Assembly: GCA_045647745.1 (NCBI GenBank)
Contig: JAZRMQ010000064.1
Location: 1-64,000 of the forward strand
DNA from: HGM04593 sp045647745
GTDB lineage: Bacteria > Bacteroidota > Bacteroidia > Bacteroidales > Bacteroidaceae
DNA: 64,000 nucleotides
Direction: 5' to 3'
A model generated the notes under the pieces. That model was not told where the DNA came from, did no database searches, and saw nothing but the letters and a program-made list of their open reading frames with translations. The position numbers and the translations under genes are program-made. Below are positions 16,951 through 24,952 of this stretch, one piece after another. The first letter of the stretch is position 1. Each line of letters opens with the position of its first letter.

Positions 16951-17501
16951 TTTACGAAATCGGCCCACGAAGAGTATTTTTTCTCACTCACAGGGGCACC
17001 ACGCTGTATAAAATGACAATATGCTGCACCCAAGGCATCGGTAGCATCCATAAACTGAGGCATCTCGTCGTTTGATATTTTCAGCATACGACGCAACATA
17101 TCGGCAACCTGCTCTTTTGAAGCCGAGCCATTACCTGTTATTGCCATCTTTATTTTCAGTGGCGCATACTCGTGTATCGGCACCTGTCGGCTTATCGCGG
17201 CTGCTATTGCAACGCCTTGCGCACGCCCCAACTTTAGCATACTCTGCACATTTTTTCCAAAGAAAGGAGCCTCAATGGCAAGTTCGTCGGGCAGAAAAGA
17301 GGCTATCAACCCCTGCACCCTTGTAAATATCTCGCCAAGCTTCATATACATATCCTTGCACTTACGAAGGTCAATAACCCCCATAGCAATAAGGCGTGCA
17401 CGATTACCGTTCACACCAATAAAAGCATAACCCATAATATTTGTACCCGGGTCAATGCCCATTATTATTTTTTCGTCGGCCGAGGAGTATGTTTTTCCCA
17501 T
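16926..17501 (-). CDS. ruvC: Holliday junction resolvase RuvC
   Basis: Endonuclease that resolves Holliday junctions. The 191 residues have the first catalytic aspartate in MGIDPGTNIMGYAF, the glutamate in LAIEAPFFGKNVQSMLKLGR and the C-terminal acidic pair in DATDALGAAYCH. It ends in the shared terminator and starts 1 bp after the phosphatase gene, so it is the third gene of cdd-phosphatase-ruvC. ruvA and ruvB are not in the window. Confidence 0.97.
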   Translation of the reverse strand: MGKTYSSADEKIIMGIDPGTNIMGYAFIGVNGNRARLIAMGVIDLRKCKDMYMKLGEIFTRVQGLIASFLPDELAIEAPFFGKNVQSMLKLGRAQGVAIAAAISRQVPIHEYAPLKIKMAITGNGSASKEQVADMLRRMLKISNDEMPQFMDATDALGAAYCHFIQRGAPVSEKKYSSWADFVNKNPGKVK

Positions 17502-17502
17502 A

Positions 17503-17979
17503 TTAAAATTCTAAATATCGCAGCAACCCCTTGCAACCCATCTCAATCTCTTTGAAAGTCTTATCAAAATTGCCGTGATACCAAGGGTCTGAAATATCCG
17601 CTCCGGCACAATGTTGAGGCTCCTCGACCACAAAATCAAGCAGTTTCCAGACTTTGTTCTTGCAATCGCACCCGATAAGCCTCATCAGATTGCGTTTATT
17701 ATAATCCTCCATCACAACAATCATATCAAAATTGTTGTAATCTTCCACGGTAAATTGTCGGGCACGATGCCCCTCACACTCCACTCCGTGCAGTGCTAAT
17801 GTATGCGCCGCCGGGGGGTATATTTTATTTCCTATCTCTTCGCGACTGGTCGCCGATGATTCAATATGCAGCGCCCCGGACTCGACCGCCTTTTGAGCAA
17901 GTGACTTCATCACAAACTCAGCCATCGGGGAGCGACAGATGTTCCCGTGGCACACGAACATTATCTTTTTCATTGACAT
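17503..17979 (-). CDS. Low-molecular-weight protein tyrosine phosphatase
   Basis: The 158 residues show the C(X)5R active site CHGNICRS near the N-terminus and the general-acid loop DPWYHGNF near the C-terminus, both intact. Such enzymes can dephosphorylate tyrosine kinases of the Wzc type; a Wzc-like kinase is encoded at 35782-38148, but it has its own CpsB-type phosphatase, so a link is only inference. A start two codons later (17973) is equally plausible. It lies between cdd (12 bp) and ruvC (1 bp). Confidence 0.93.
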   Translation of the reverse strand: MSMKKIMFVCHGNICRSPMAEFVMKSLAQKAVESGALHIESSATSREEIGNKIYPPAAHTLALHGVECEGHRARQFTVEDYNNFDMIVVMEDYNKRNLMRLIGCDCKNKVWKLLDFVVEEPQHCAGADISDPWYHGNFDKTFKEIEMGCKGLLRYLEF

Positions 17980-17991
17980 TAAATGAATTAG

Positions 17992-18474
17992 CTACTCAAG
18001 AAAACCTGCATCAAAAGAGAGCGGAAGCAGAGCCTTCACTCCATCCTCTATCACATAGCACTCTTTTGCACCATAGAGAATTATGCGCATAGCCTTGTTA
18101 AAGCGTTTTTCGGTCTCAAGAATTACCTGACGGCAAGCACCACAAGGGGGAATTGGCTTCTCAAGCTCACCCTGTTGGGTGCGGGCGGCAATGGCTAATG
18201 CTTCGACTGCCAATGAAGGGTATTGCGAATTTGCCCAAAAGAGCGTTGTACGTTCGGCACAAAGCCCCGAGGGATAGGCTGCATTCTCTTGATTGGTTCC
18301 GCTGACGATTGTTCCGTCGGCAAGGCGAACAGCTGCGCCGACATTGAAATTTGAATATACAGCATAGCTGTTGGCTGTTGCCGCACGTGCAGCATCAACC
18401 AACTCTCTGTCGGCAGGTGAAAGTTCGTCTACCGAACACACCTTTACCGTTGTATTAATTGTCATCTCTTTCAT
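17992..18474 (-). CDS. cdd: Cytidine deaminase
   Basis: Zn enzyme of pyrimidine salvage that turns cytidine or deoxycytidine to uridine forms. The 160 residues have the catalytic CAE motif in NAAYPSGLCAERTTLFW and the second zinc-cysteine motif PPCGACRQVI. First gene of a three-gene minus-strand group with a phosphatase and ruvC. The gap to the divergent glucosaminidase gene (138 bp) must hold both promoters; I see no good match to consensus. Confidence 0.95.
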   Translation of the reverse strand: MKEMTINTTVKVCSVDELSPADRELVDAARAATANSYAVYSNFNVGAAVRLADGTIVSGTNQENAAYPSGLCAERTTLFWANSQYPSLAVEALAIAARTQQGELEKPIPPCGACRQVILETEKRFNKAMRIILYGAKECYVIEDGVKALLPLSFDAGFLE

Positions 18475-18612
18475 AATCTTGATTTTTTAATCGGTTACTA
18501 TTGTATCATAAAAAACACTTTTAGCCCCGATTGTTTGTGCGAAATTAGCCAAAATCTTGCGTAAAAACAATTTATTCATTTATTTTGTGACAAGATTATA
18601 CATTTATAACAT

Positions 18613-19551
18613 ATGAAAAAAACAGACATACTGCCGTTAGTGATTGCGCTCATATTATTTAGCGTCAACACAATTAAAGCACAAGAAAAGAGCCTTAACG
18701 ACAGCGAAAAATATCTGCTCAAATACTCGGTTATTGCCGTTGAGCAGATGGATAAATTCGGTATTCCGGCAAGTATCACACTAGCACAAGGACTGCTTGA
18801 GAGCGGAGCAGGAAAGAGCAAACTGGCAACCGAGGCAAACAACCATTTTGGTATAAAGGCCGACAGCAGATGGAATGGCGACACATTTTCATCGTTCGAC
18901 AATGGCAACTGGCACAAATTCCGTGTGTACAAAAATGCCGAAAAATCCTACGAGGACCACTCACTGTTCCTTGCAAAGAACAGCAGATATGATGCTCTGT
19001 TCAAACTAGCACCAACAGACTACAAAGGCTGGGCAAAAGGTTTGAAAAATGCTTATTACGCCGAGGATAGGGAGTATGACAAGAAGCTGATAAATATCAT
19101 AGAGCGCTACGGGCTTCACAAATATGACAAATACACCATCGCCGATGCAAAAAAGAGTCTCAAAAAATATACGCCAAAGGAGAACAAACAGCAAAGTATC
19201 TCGGGCTCGCCAAAAGAGATTTTAAAAGCCAACGGATTGCCATATATTCTTGCCGGAGAGGGCGACACTTTTGCAACGCTGTCAAAAGAGTTAGGCATCT
19301 CAAAGCGTAGAATACGCAAATACAACGACCTGCACAAAGAGTACACCTTCAAGGAGGGCGATATTGTATACCTCAAAAAGAAGAATAATAAAGCAATGAG
19401 AGGATACGAATTCCACACCACAAAACGCGGCGAGAGCCTATACAGAATTTCGCAGATATACGGAATAAAGTTGAAGGCGCTATACAAGCTCAACCCACAA
19501 TATCAAAGTTACACCACACTCAAGGTTGGAGATGTCGTCAGGCTGAGATAA
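18613..19551 (+). CDS. Glucosaminidase with two LysM domains
   Basis: A 312-residue secreted peptidoglycan hydrolase. It has a signal peptide (about residues 1-23, ending TIKAQ) and a glucosaminidase domain (about 30-160) with the catalytic glutamate in LAQGLLESGAGKSKLA and the NNHFGIK motif. Two LysM modules follow (about 213-258 and 268-312; GDTFATLSKELGISKRRIRK and GESLYRISQIYGIKLKALYK). The order matches Bacteroidota N-acetylglucosaminidases that cleave the glycan strand during growth or division. The DivIC-like gene next to it fits a cell-wall or division context. It ends in a 16-bp terminator. Confidence 0.92.
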   Translation: MKKTDILPLVIALILFSVNTIKAQEKSLNDSEKYLLKYSVIAVEQMDKFGIPASITLAQGLLESGAGKSKLATEANNHFGIKADSRWNGDTFSSFDNGNWHKFRVYKNAEKSYEDHSLFLAKNSRYDALFKLAPTDYKGWAKGLKNAYYAEDREYDKKLINIIERYGLHKYDKYTIADAKKSLKKYTPKENKQQSISGSPKEILKANGLPYILAGEGDTFATLSKELGISKRRIRKYNDLHKEYTFKEGDIVYLKKKNNKAMRGYEFHTTKRGESLYRISQIYGIKLKALYKLNPQYQSYTTLKVGDVVRLR

Positions 19552-19591
19552 CAACAAGGAGTGACTGCACACGCTGTCACTCCTTGTTGTT
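19550..19591. terminator. Bidirectional terminator with 16-bp stem
   Basis: Arms 19550-19565 and 19576-19591 are perfectly complementary over 16 bp with a 10-nt loop. The left arm contains the end of the glucosaminidase stop codon and the right arm contains the stop codon of the convergent membrane-protein gene, so the hairpin serves both transcripts. Confidence 0.85.
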
Positions 19592-19927
19592 ATTAACCTT
19601 ATCAATCTCGTGCGATAGACGGAACACCGTATAAAGCTCCATCAACGTTCCGCAAAGCAAAATCACAATCCACTCATTGTTGTAGTGGGTAAACATCAAT
19701 ACACCGGCTGCAATAAGCAATATTCCTGCCAATTGTTGTTGTGCAACAAGGCGGCGAACAACCACCCCGTCAAGACGGGGACGCAACAAAAATTGAGTGA
19801 CAGCAAAGATTGTTGCGCCACATATATACACCACAGCGTAAGCCTCTGGAAGGAACATACGCATTACCAACCCCATCAAAAGCGCAATAGCGCCAAAATA
19901 ATTCAATATGACAAAAAACTTTTTCAC
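19577..19927 (-). CDS. Small conserved membrane protein
   Basis: A 116-residue protein with four hydrophobic segments (for example VILNYFGAIALLMGLVMRMF and LAGILLIAAGVLMF) and a charged C-terminus (SHEIDKVNNNKE). I do not recognise a named family. Its start overlaps the DivIC-like gene by 4 bp, so the two are co-translated, and its stop lies inside the shared terminator stem. Confidence 0.8.
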   Translation of the reverse strand: MKKFFVILNYFGAIALLMGLVMRMFLPEAYAVVYICGATIFAVTQFLLRPRLDGVVVRRLVAQQQLAGILLIAAGVLMFTHYNNEWIVILLCGTLMELYTVFRLSHEIDKVNNNKE

Positions 19928-20247
19928 TCCTTTATTATATATATATCTTCGTCCTTTTTTATCAACCCCTGCTCACGGGCCACATCCTCAATAACACTGA
20001 GGTCGCCATCGGTGTATTGTTTCAACTTTGCCTGAAAGTCGGCAGAATCGGCCTCCATAGCTCTTATATCATCGGTCAACTCATCAATTGTCGCCTTGTT
20101 TTTAATGTGGCTAATCATATTATTATCATCGACAACAATTATGATAACCAAAAAAACAATGGTAACAGTGAGATATTTGTGTGCCCTCATCCAACCGAAG
20201 AGCGATTTTAGCCTACTAAAAATATTTAAACTCATATAATTCATCAT
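19924..20247 (-). CDS. FtsB/DivIC-like septum formation initiator
   Basis: The 107 residues contain one membrane segment (about residues 25-42, YLTVTIVFLVIIIVVDD) followed by a coiled coil (IDELTDDIRAMEADSADFQAKL) and the short conserved end VIEDVAREQGLIKKDEDIYI typical of FtsB/DivIC. Such proteins link the divisome core FtsQ/FtsL to septal wall synthesis. There are ATGs at codons 1, 2 and 5, so the exact start is uncertain. Confidence 0.85.
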   Translation of the reverse strand: MMNYMSLNIFSRLKSLFGWMRAHKYLTVTIVFLVIIIVVDDNNMISHIKNKATIDELTDDIRAMEADSADFQAKLKQYTDGDLSVIEDVAREQGLIKKDEDIYIIKE

Positions 20248-20261
20248 TTGATTTACAAATA

Positions 20262-20615
20262 TACAAACAAACGAGCGAGAAATAACAAGTTTACTTCAAT
20301 ATTTTTCAAAGCGACAACGCGAAAAAGCGTTGTTTGCGACGACGGGAGCTTTAGCTCCCCAAAGGAGTGCGGCTTGCCGCTATAGTGTATATTCGCGAGA
20401 ACCGCAAATTACAAACAAACGAGCGAAAAATATAAAGCTTGCTTTGATATTTTTTACAGCGACAACGCGAAAAAAAGCGTTGTTTGCGACGACGGGAGCT
20501 TTAGCTCCCCAAAGGAGTGCGGCTTGCCGCTATAGTGTATATTCGCGGGAAACGCAAATTACAAACAAACGAGCGAGAAATATGAAGTTTACTTCAATAT
20601 TTTTACATCCTCGAT
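20262..20615. repeat. Tandem repeat, 150-bp period, about 2.4 copies, with palindromes
   Basis: The block GACGGGAGCT at 20341 recurs at 20491, a 150-bp period, and the flanking sequence (ACAAACAAACGAGCGA) occurs three times. Each full unit contains three hairpins: ACAACGC/GCGTTGT, GGGAGCT-TT-AGCTCCC and GCGGC-TT-GCCGC. An open frame runs through both copies, but its residue pattern simply follows the repeat and I do not call it a gene. It fills most of the 472-bp gap between the DivIC-like gene and dnaX. Confidence 0.9.
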
Positions 20616-20658
20616 GAAATAAATCAAAACAAGCCTTACATTTTTCACCCGTTTGCAC

Positions 20659-20666
20659 TATCTTTG
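20659..20666 (+). promoter_or_regulatory. Probable dnaX promoter (-7 element)
   Basis: TATCTTTG fits TAnnTTTG and lies 53 bp before the dnaX start, just right of the tandem repeat. The -33 region (TTAC at the right spacing) is poor. Confidence 0.45.
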
Positions 20667-20719
20667 CCTAAACAGCGGCGCACAGCCGAGGTTCATACTA
20701 AAAACAACATTTATAAAAA

Positions 20720-22573
20720 ATGGAGAACTACATAGTTTCGGCAAGAAAATATCGTCCCGACACATTTGAGTCGGTAGTTGCACAAAAATCGCTCACAACA
20801 ACGCTAAAAAACGCCATCCACAGCGGTAAATTAGCTCACGCCTATCTGTTCTGCGGACCACGCGGAGTGGGAAAGACAACCTGCGCACGTATTTTTGCCA
20901 AAACAATCAACTGTACCAACCCAACAGAGAACGGCGAACCCTGCAACCAGTGCGAGTCGTGCCAATCATTCAACCAGCAGCGCTCATACTCTATATATGA
21001 GCTCGATGCAGCCAGCAACAACTCGGTAGAAGATATACGCTCGCTCAATGAGCAGGTGAGAATACCGCCTCAAGTGGGTAAATACAAGGTATATATCATC
21101 GACGAGGTTCATATGCTTTCACAAGCAGCCTTCAACGCCTTTCTAAAGACGCTCGAAGAGCCACCTGCGCACGCGATTTTCATTCTTGCCACAACCGAGA
21201 AACACAAGATTATCCCAACCATTCTGTCGCGCTGTCAAATATATGATTTCAGCCGCATCGAGACCGGCGACATTGTTGCACACTTAAAGGGTATTGCCGA
21301 AAAGGAGAGTATCCACTGCGACTATGAAGCACTGCGCATAATAGCACAAAAGTCTGACGGTTGTATGCGCGATGCTCTATCGTTGTTCGACCAGATGGCA
21401 AGTTTCACGCAGGGCGACCTGACATATACAAAAGTCATCGAGAGTCTAAACGTGCTTGATTATGAGTACTACTTCAGACTCACCGATTTTATCCTTGAGA
21501 AAAAAACCTCGCAATGTCTTTTGCTTTTCAACGAGATACTAAACAAGGGCTTTGAGGGTAATATATTCATTGAGGGTGCAGCCTCTCACTTCAGAGACCT
21601 ACTTGTCAACAGCGACGATGCCACGATAGAGCTTTTTGAGGGCAGTACAGACCTGCGTAACAGATACGCCGAACAGGCGAAACGTTGCACGCCTAAAATG
21701 CTATTCAACGCAATAAGACTATGCAGCAATTGCAGCCTCAACTACAGGACAAGCCGCAACAAACGTTTGCAGGTGGAGCTGACACTCATTGAGCTTTCGC
21801 AAATGAACGACGGCGACAGCGACGATGGTGGGGGGCGCCGCCCCAAGATGCTAAAACCCATATTCAACAAAATAGCTCAAGAGGCCCCTCAAACTCAGCC
21901 GGCACAGCAGGCCCAAGCAACAGCGGCTCCGGCAGCCACTAAGGTCGAAAGCAAAACAGCACCAACCCCTCAACAACCCACAAGTGCTGCAACACCGGTA
22001 ACTCCGGCAAACAACACTCCGGCAGCGTCAGCCATACAGGGCAGACCGGCCGAATTAAGAACAAGGAGCGAGGGAGGAGGCAGCCTTGGAAAGATGTTCC
22101 AAAGATCAAGAACAATCATTGACGCCGGCACGCAAAATGCTCCCACAGCGGCAGAGCCCGTTAAAGTTGAACAGACAAGGGTTACCGCAGCCACGACTAC
22201 CAGACCTGCAACCATAACAGATTCAATGCTGACACAAGCTTGGACCTCGTTTGCGCTGTTGCTGCCCGAGAACGAGAGGGCATTGGCCGACAGAATGAAA
22301 ATTATGTCCCCAAAGGTTGAAGGAGCGAACAATTTTGTTATTTCGGTTGACAACCAGATGGCAGCAGACCTCTTTGCAAAAGAGGAAAAACGCATTTGCG
22401 AGGGGATGAGCGCATTTTTGGGGAACACCACAATGAAGATGAGGGTTGTTGTAAACAAGGTTGTTGTAGAACGTCACGTCAGCGACAAAAGCAAACAATA
22501 CTCAATACTGGTTGAAAAGAACCCACTGGTAGAAAAATTAAGAAAAGAACTCAACCTTGAGGTTGCAAGATAA
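20720..22573 (+). CDS. dnaX: DNA polymerase III subunits gamma and tau
   Basis: Clamp-loader ATPase. The 617 residues have Walker A GPRGVGKTTCA (near residue 45), the zinc-binding cysteines in NCTNPTENGEPCNQCESC, Walker B YIIDEVHML and the SRC motif LSRCQIYDFSR. A proline/alanine/threonine-rich linker (about 385-440) leads to the tau-specific C-terminal part. At residues 371-375 six G residues (21830-21835) are followed by a GC hairpin, exactly between the clamp-loader core and the linker. A +1 slip there meets a stop within a few codons and would give a gamma-like short form. Confidence 0.96.
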   Translation: MENYIVSARKYRPDTFESVVAQKSLTTTLKNAIHSGKLAHAYLFCGPRGVGKTTCARIFAKTINCTNPTENGEPCNQCESCQSFNQQRSYSIYELDAASNNSVEDIRSLNEQVRIPPQVGKYKVYIIDEVHMLSQAAFNAFLKTLEEPPAHAIFILATTEKHKIIPTILSRCQIYDFSRIETGDIVAHLKGIAEKESIHCDYEALRIIAQKSDGCMRDALSLFDQMASFTQGDLTYTKVIESLNVLDYEYYFRLTDFILEKKTSQCLLLFNEILNKGFEGNIFIEGAASHFRDLLVNSDDATIELFEGSTDLRNRYAEQAKRCTPKMLFNAIRLCSNCSLNYRTSRNKRLQVELTLIELSQMNDGDSDDGGGRRPKMLKPIFNKIAQEAPQTQPAQQAQATAAPAATKVESKTAPTPQQPTSAATPVTPANNTPAASAIQGRPAELRTRSEGGGSLGKMFQRSRTIIDAGTQNAPTAAEPVKVEQTRVTAATTTRPATITDSMLTQAWTSFALLLPENERALADRMKIMSPKVEGANNFVISVDNQMAADLFAKEEKRICEGMSAFLGNTTMKMRVVVNKVVVERHVSDKSKQYSILVEKNPLVEKLRKELNLEVAR

Positions 22574-22605
22574 AACAAGAGAGCGACAATGTCGCTCTCT
22601 TGTTT
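22573..22605 (+). terminator. dnaX terminator
   Basis: A perfect 15-bp stem (22573-22587 with 22591-22605) and a 3-nt loop start at the last base of the dnaX stop codon. The right arm ends in TTGTTT. Confidence 0.85.
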
Positions 22606-22737
22606 GTAATATAGAATATAAAGCGAGGCATTAACAGCTATCACCCGATACAATGCCAAACAACCAATCTCCGAGCCGTATAATTAAAGCGATAATTTCT
22701 AAAAAAACAAATTAAATTGATACATTTTTTGCCATTA

Positions 22738-22871
22738 AAAGGGCTCTATAATTTCTTTTTAAATAAAAAAATTTATTTCATTATTTAGATTAATTCTAAA
22801 TAAAGCAAAACAAATGCCATAAGCAGAGCTTTTATTTCAAAACGACACTACAAGCAAAAGAGGAGCCCTTT
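22738..22871. repeat. Nested inverted repeat in the dnaX-dnaA gap
   Basis: An outer 9-bp perfect inverted repeat AAAGGGCTC/GAGCCCTTT (22738-22746 with 22863-22871) encloses an inner palindrome TTATTTAGA-TTAAT-TCTAAATAA (22781-22803). The element lies in the 595-bp gap 22606-23200, which is otherwise AT-rich with no gene that I can support and no perfect DnaA box (TTATCCACA). Confidence 0.6.
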
Positions 22872-23038
22872 CAGCACTCAATTCACGATATCAGGTATGT
22901 GTGCAAACAGCGATAAATCATTGAAAATCAATGTGCAAAAAAAATAACACAAAACAACAACTTTTCCTTTTTGCAAATTCTTAAGATACTGATATACAGG
23001 CCATTATTCAATGCAAATTTTTGTGTCCTTTTTCTTTG

Positions 23039-23070
23039 CTTGCATATTCATTTTTATTTGTAGATATTTG
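23039..23070 (+). promoter_or_regulatory. Possible dnaA promoter
   Basis: CTTG (23039-23042), a 20-bp spacer and GATATTTG (23063-23070) match the -33/-7 pattern with one mismatch in each box. It leaves a leader of about 125 nt before dnaA. Confidence 0.4.
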
Positions 23071-23200
23071 CATAGGAATTAATCGGAAAGAGAATTCAAC
23101 GGGCAAAGTCCGACAGGGCTTTTCAAAAACACAAATCCGCAAATCGTTTCTCTTTATTATTTCCCTTAATTATTAGAATAGAAAGAAACACAAACTGTCG

Positions 23201-24592
23201 ATGACACAGAATCTCGATACAAAATGGAATAAATGTTTGGAGATAATTCGTGACAATGTCTCTGAAACAACCTTCAGCACTTGGTTCGCGGACATCAAGC
23301 CGCTCAAGTATGAGGGTAACACTCTTACCATACAGGTGAAGAGCAATTTTGTATATGAGTTTTTGGAGGGCAATTTCGTCGACCTATTGCGTTCAACCCT
23401 ATTCAAAGTAATGGGCAACGGCACACAGCTTATGTACAGCGTGCTAACCGACAAGGATAACAACCTTAGTATGGAGGTAGGCACAGAAGCCGTTTGCACC
23501 ACCACTGCAAGAACCGCAAATAGCGGCAATCGCGCGCCCGTAGCCCCTCAACAGGCCGTACAGGAGTTGGATTCAATGCTCATCAACCGATACACCTTTG
23601 ACAACTATGTAGAGGGCATCAGCAACCGTTTGTCACGTTCTGTGGCCATCAGCGTTGCCGACAAACCGGGCCGAGCATTCAACCCATTGTTTATACACGG
23701 TTCATCAGGCGTTGGAAAAACCCACCTGATAAACGCCATCGGTATAAAAATAAAGGAGTTGCACCCCGAATTGCGCGTGCTTTACGTATCGGCGCATCTG
23801 TTCCAAGTGCAATACACCGATTCTATACTCCAGAAAAACTTCAATGATTTTATGAGATTCTATCAAAGCATTGATGTCCTTATCATTGACGATATTCAGG
23901 AGTTTGCAGGTCTTCAAAAGACCCAGAACGCTTTCTTCCATATTTTCAACCACCTGCATCTGAACGGTAAGCAGCTGATTATGACTTCAGACCGCTCACC
24001 GGCACAACTGCAGGGTATGGAAGAGCGTTTAATTACACGATTTAAGTGGGGTATGACAGCCGAGATTGAAAAGCCCGACCTTGAACTGCGCAAAAACATT
24101 CTGCGCAACAAGATATACAGAGACGGCTTGAAGTTCCCCGAGGAGGTTATCTGCTACATCGCAGAGAACGTCAATGCAAGCATCCGCGACCTCGAAGGTA
24201 TAGTTGTGTCAATTATGGCCCACTCAACAATCAATAATGCCGATATTGACATAAACCTTGCCCGCAGAATAATTGGAGATTTCTCTGATTATGAAAAAAA
24301 GACTATAACAATTGACGATATTATAAAGAAAGTGTCTGATTACTATGGCATTGAGGTCAATGCAATCAACACACGTTCGCGTAAACGCGAGGTTGTACTT
24401 GTACGTCAGGTAGCAATGTACCTAGCAAAGAAACATCTTGATATGTCAACATCAAAGATTGGCAAGTACATTGGTGACCGTGACCACGCAACAGTGCTTC
24501 ACGCTTGCAAGACAATCACCAACCTTGCCGACACCGATAAACAGTTCCGCGTAGAGCTTGAAGAGATTGACAATTCGCTTTTGAGCGCATAA
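23201..24592 (+). CDS. dnaA: Chromosomal replication initiator DnaA
   Basis: AAA+ protein that opens oriC. The 463 residues show the N-terminal DnaB-interacting domain (WNKCLEIIRDNVSETTFSTW), Walker A IHGSSGVGKTHL, Walker B VLIIDDIQEF, sensor ERLITRFKWG and the C-terminal DNA-binding helix-turn-helix MSTSKIGKYIGDRDHATVLH. It is followed by a strong terminator, so it is probably expressed alone. dnaN is not adjacent. Confidence 0.98.
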   Translation: MTQNLDTKWNKCLEIIRDNVSETTFSTWFADIKPLKYEGNTLTIQVKSNFVYEFLEGNFVDLLRSTLFKVMGNGTQLMYSVLTDKDNNLSMEVGTEAVCTTTARTANSGNRAPVAPQQAVQELDSMLINRYTFDNYVEGISNRLSRSVAISVADKPGRAFNPLFIHGSSGVGKTHLINAIGIKIKELHPELRVLYVSAHLFQVQYTDSILQKNFNDFMRFYQSIDVLIIDDIQEFAGLQKTQNAFFHIFNHLHLNGKQLIMTSDRSPAQLQGMEERLITRFKWGMTAEIEKPDLELRKNILRNKIYRDGLKFPEEVICYIAENVNASIRDLEGIVVSIMAHSTINNADIDINLARRIIGDFSDYEKKTITIDDIIKKVSDYYGIEVNAINTRSRKREVVLVRQVAMYLAKKHLDMSTSKIGKYIGDRDHATVLHACKTITNLADTDKQFRVELEEIDNSLLSA

Positions 24593-24608
24593 TACATTCA
24601 GTATAACG

Positions 24609-24650
24609 AACAATAGCGGCTGCATTAATCAATGCAGCCGCTATTGTTTT
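24609..24650 (+). terminator. dnaA terminator
   Basis: An 18-bp perfect stem (24609-24626 with 24631-24648) with the 4-nt loop AATC, followed by TT. It starts 16 bp after the dnaA stop. Confidence 0.85.
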
Positions 24651-24750
24651 ATCACCCGTTGTAGCAAAAGGAGCTCCCTGCAAAATCTGGGGAAGGGATT
24701 TGCATATGTGCCCCAAAAAGACAACAAAACTCACAAACTTTCAACACAAA

Positions 24751-24834
24751 ATATTTTTTTGGAAAACTTTCAAGCCTTATTAAAAAACCAAGCAGTTGAT
24801 ATTCAAGTATTTAAAAATATTTTTGGAAAACTTT
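24751..24834. repeat. Pair of direct repeats upstream of the ribonucleotide reductase gene
   Basis: The sequence ATATTTTTTTGGAAAACTTT occurs at 24751-24770 and, with two fewer T, at 24817-24834; the shared GGAAAACTTT cores (24761 and 24825) are 64 bp apart, about six helical turns. The second copy ends 31 bp before the -33 box. They could be binding sites for a regulator of nrdJ. The rest of 24651-24952 is AT-rich without a gene. Confidence 0.55.
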
Positions 24835-24864
24835 TTATTAAACGACAAGTTGTAAATAAAAATA

Positions 24865-24896
24865 TTTGGTATTTATAAAAATGATTTTTAAATTTG
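24865..24896 (+). promoter_or_regulatory. Promoter of the ribonucleotide reductase gene
   Basis: TTTG (24865-24868), a 20-bp spacer and TAAATTTG (24889-24896) fit both consensus boxes perfectly. The GTG start is 57 bp after the -7 box. No cobalamin riboswitch signature is visible in the short leader. Confidence 0.8.
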
Positions 24897-24952
24897 TATT
24901 CCCCATTTCGGAGAATATTTTTAGAACTTATAACCCATAAAAATATATAAAA

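Noticed and set aside
20330..20617. A 95-codon open frame across the tandem repeat before dnaX
   Set aside because: Its residue sequence repeats with the DNA unit and covers the palindromes; no independent evidence of coding.
22606..23200. Replication origin next to dnaA
   Set aside because: No cluster of DnaA boxes (TTATCCACA or close variants) and no obvious unwinding repeats were seen; AT-richness alone is not enough.
24651..24952. Cobalamin riboswitch before the B12-dependent reductase
   Set aside because: No B12-box or fitting stem series was found, and the leader after the promoter is only about 50 nt.
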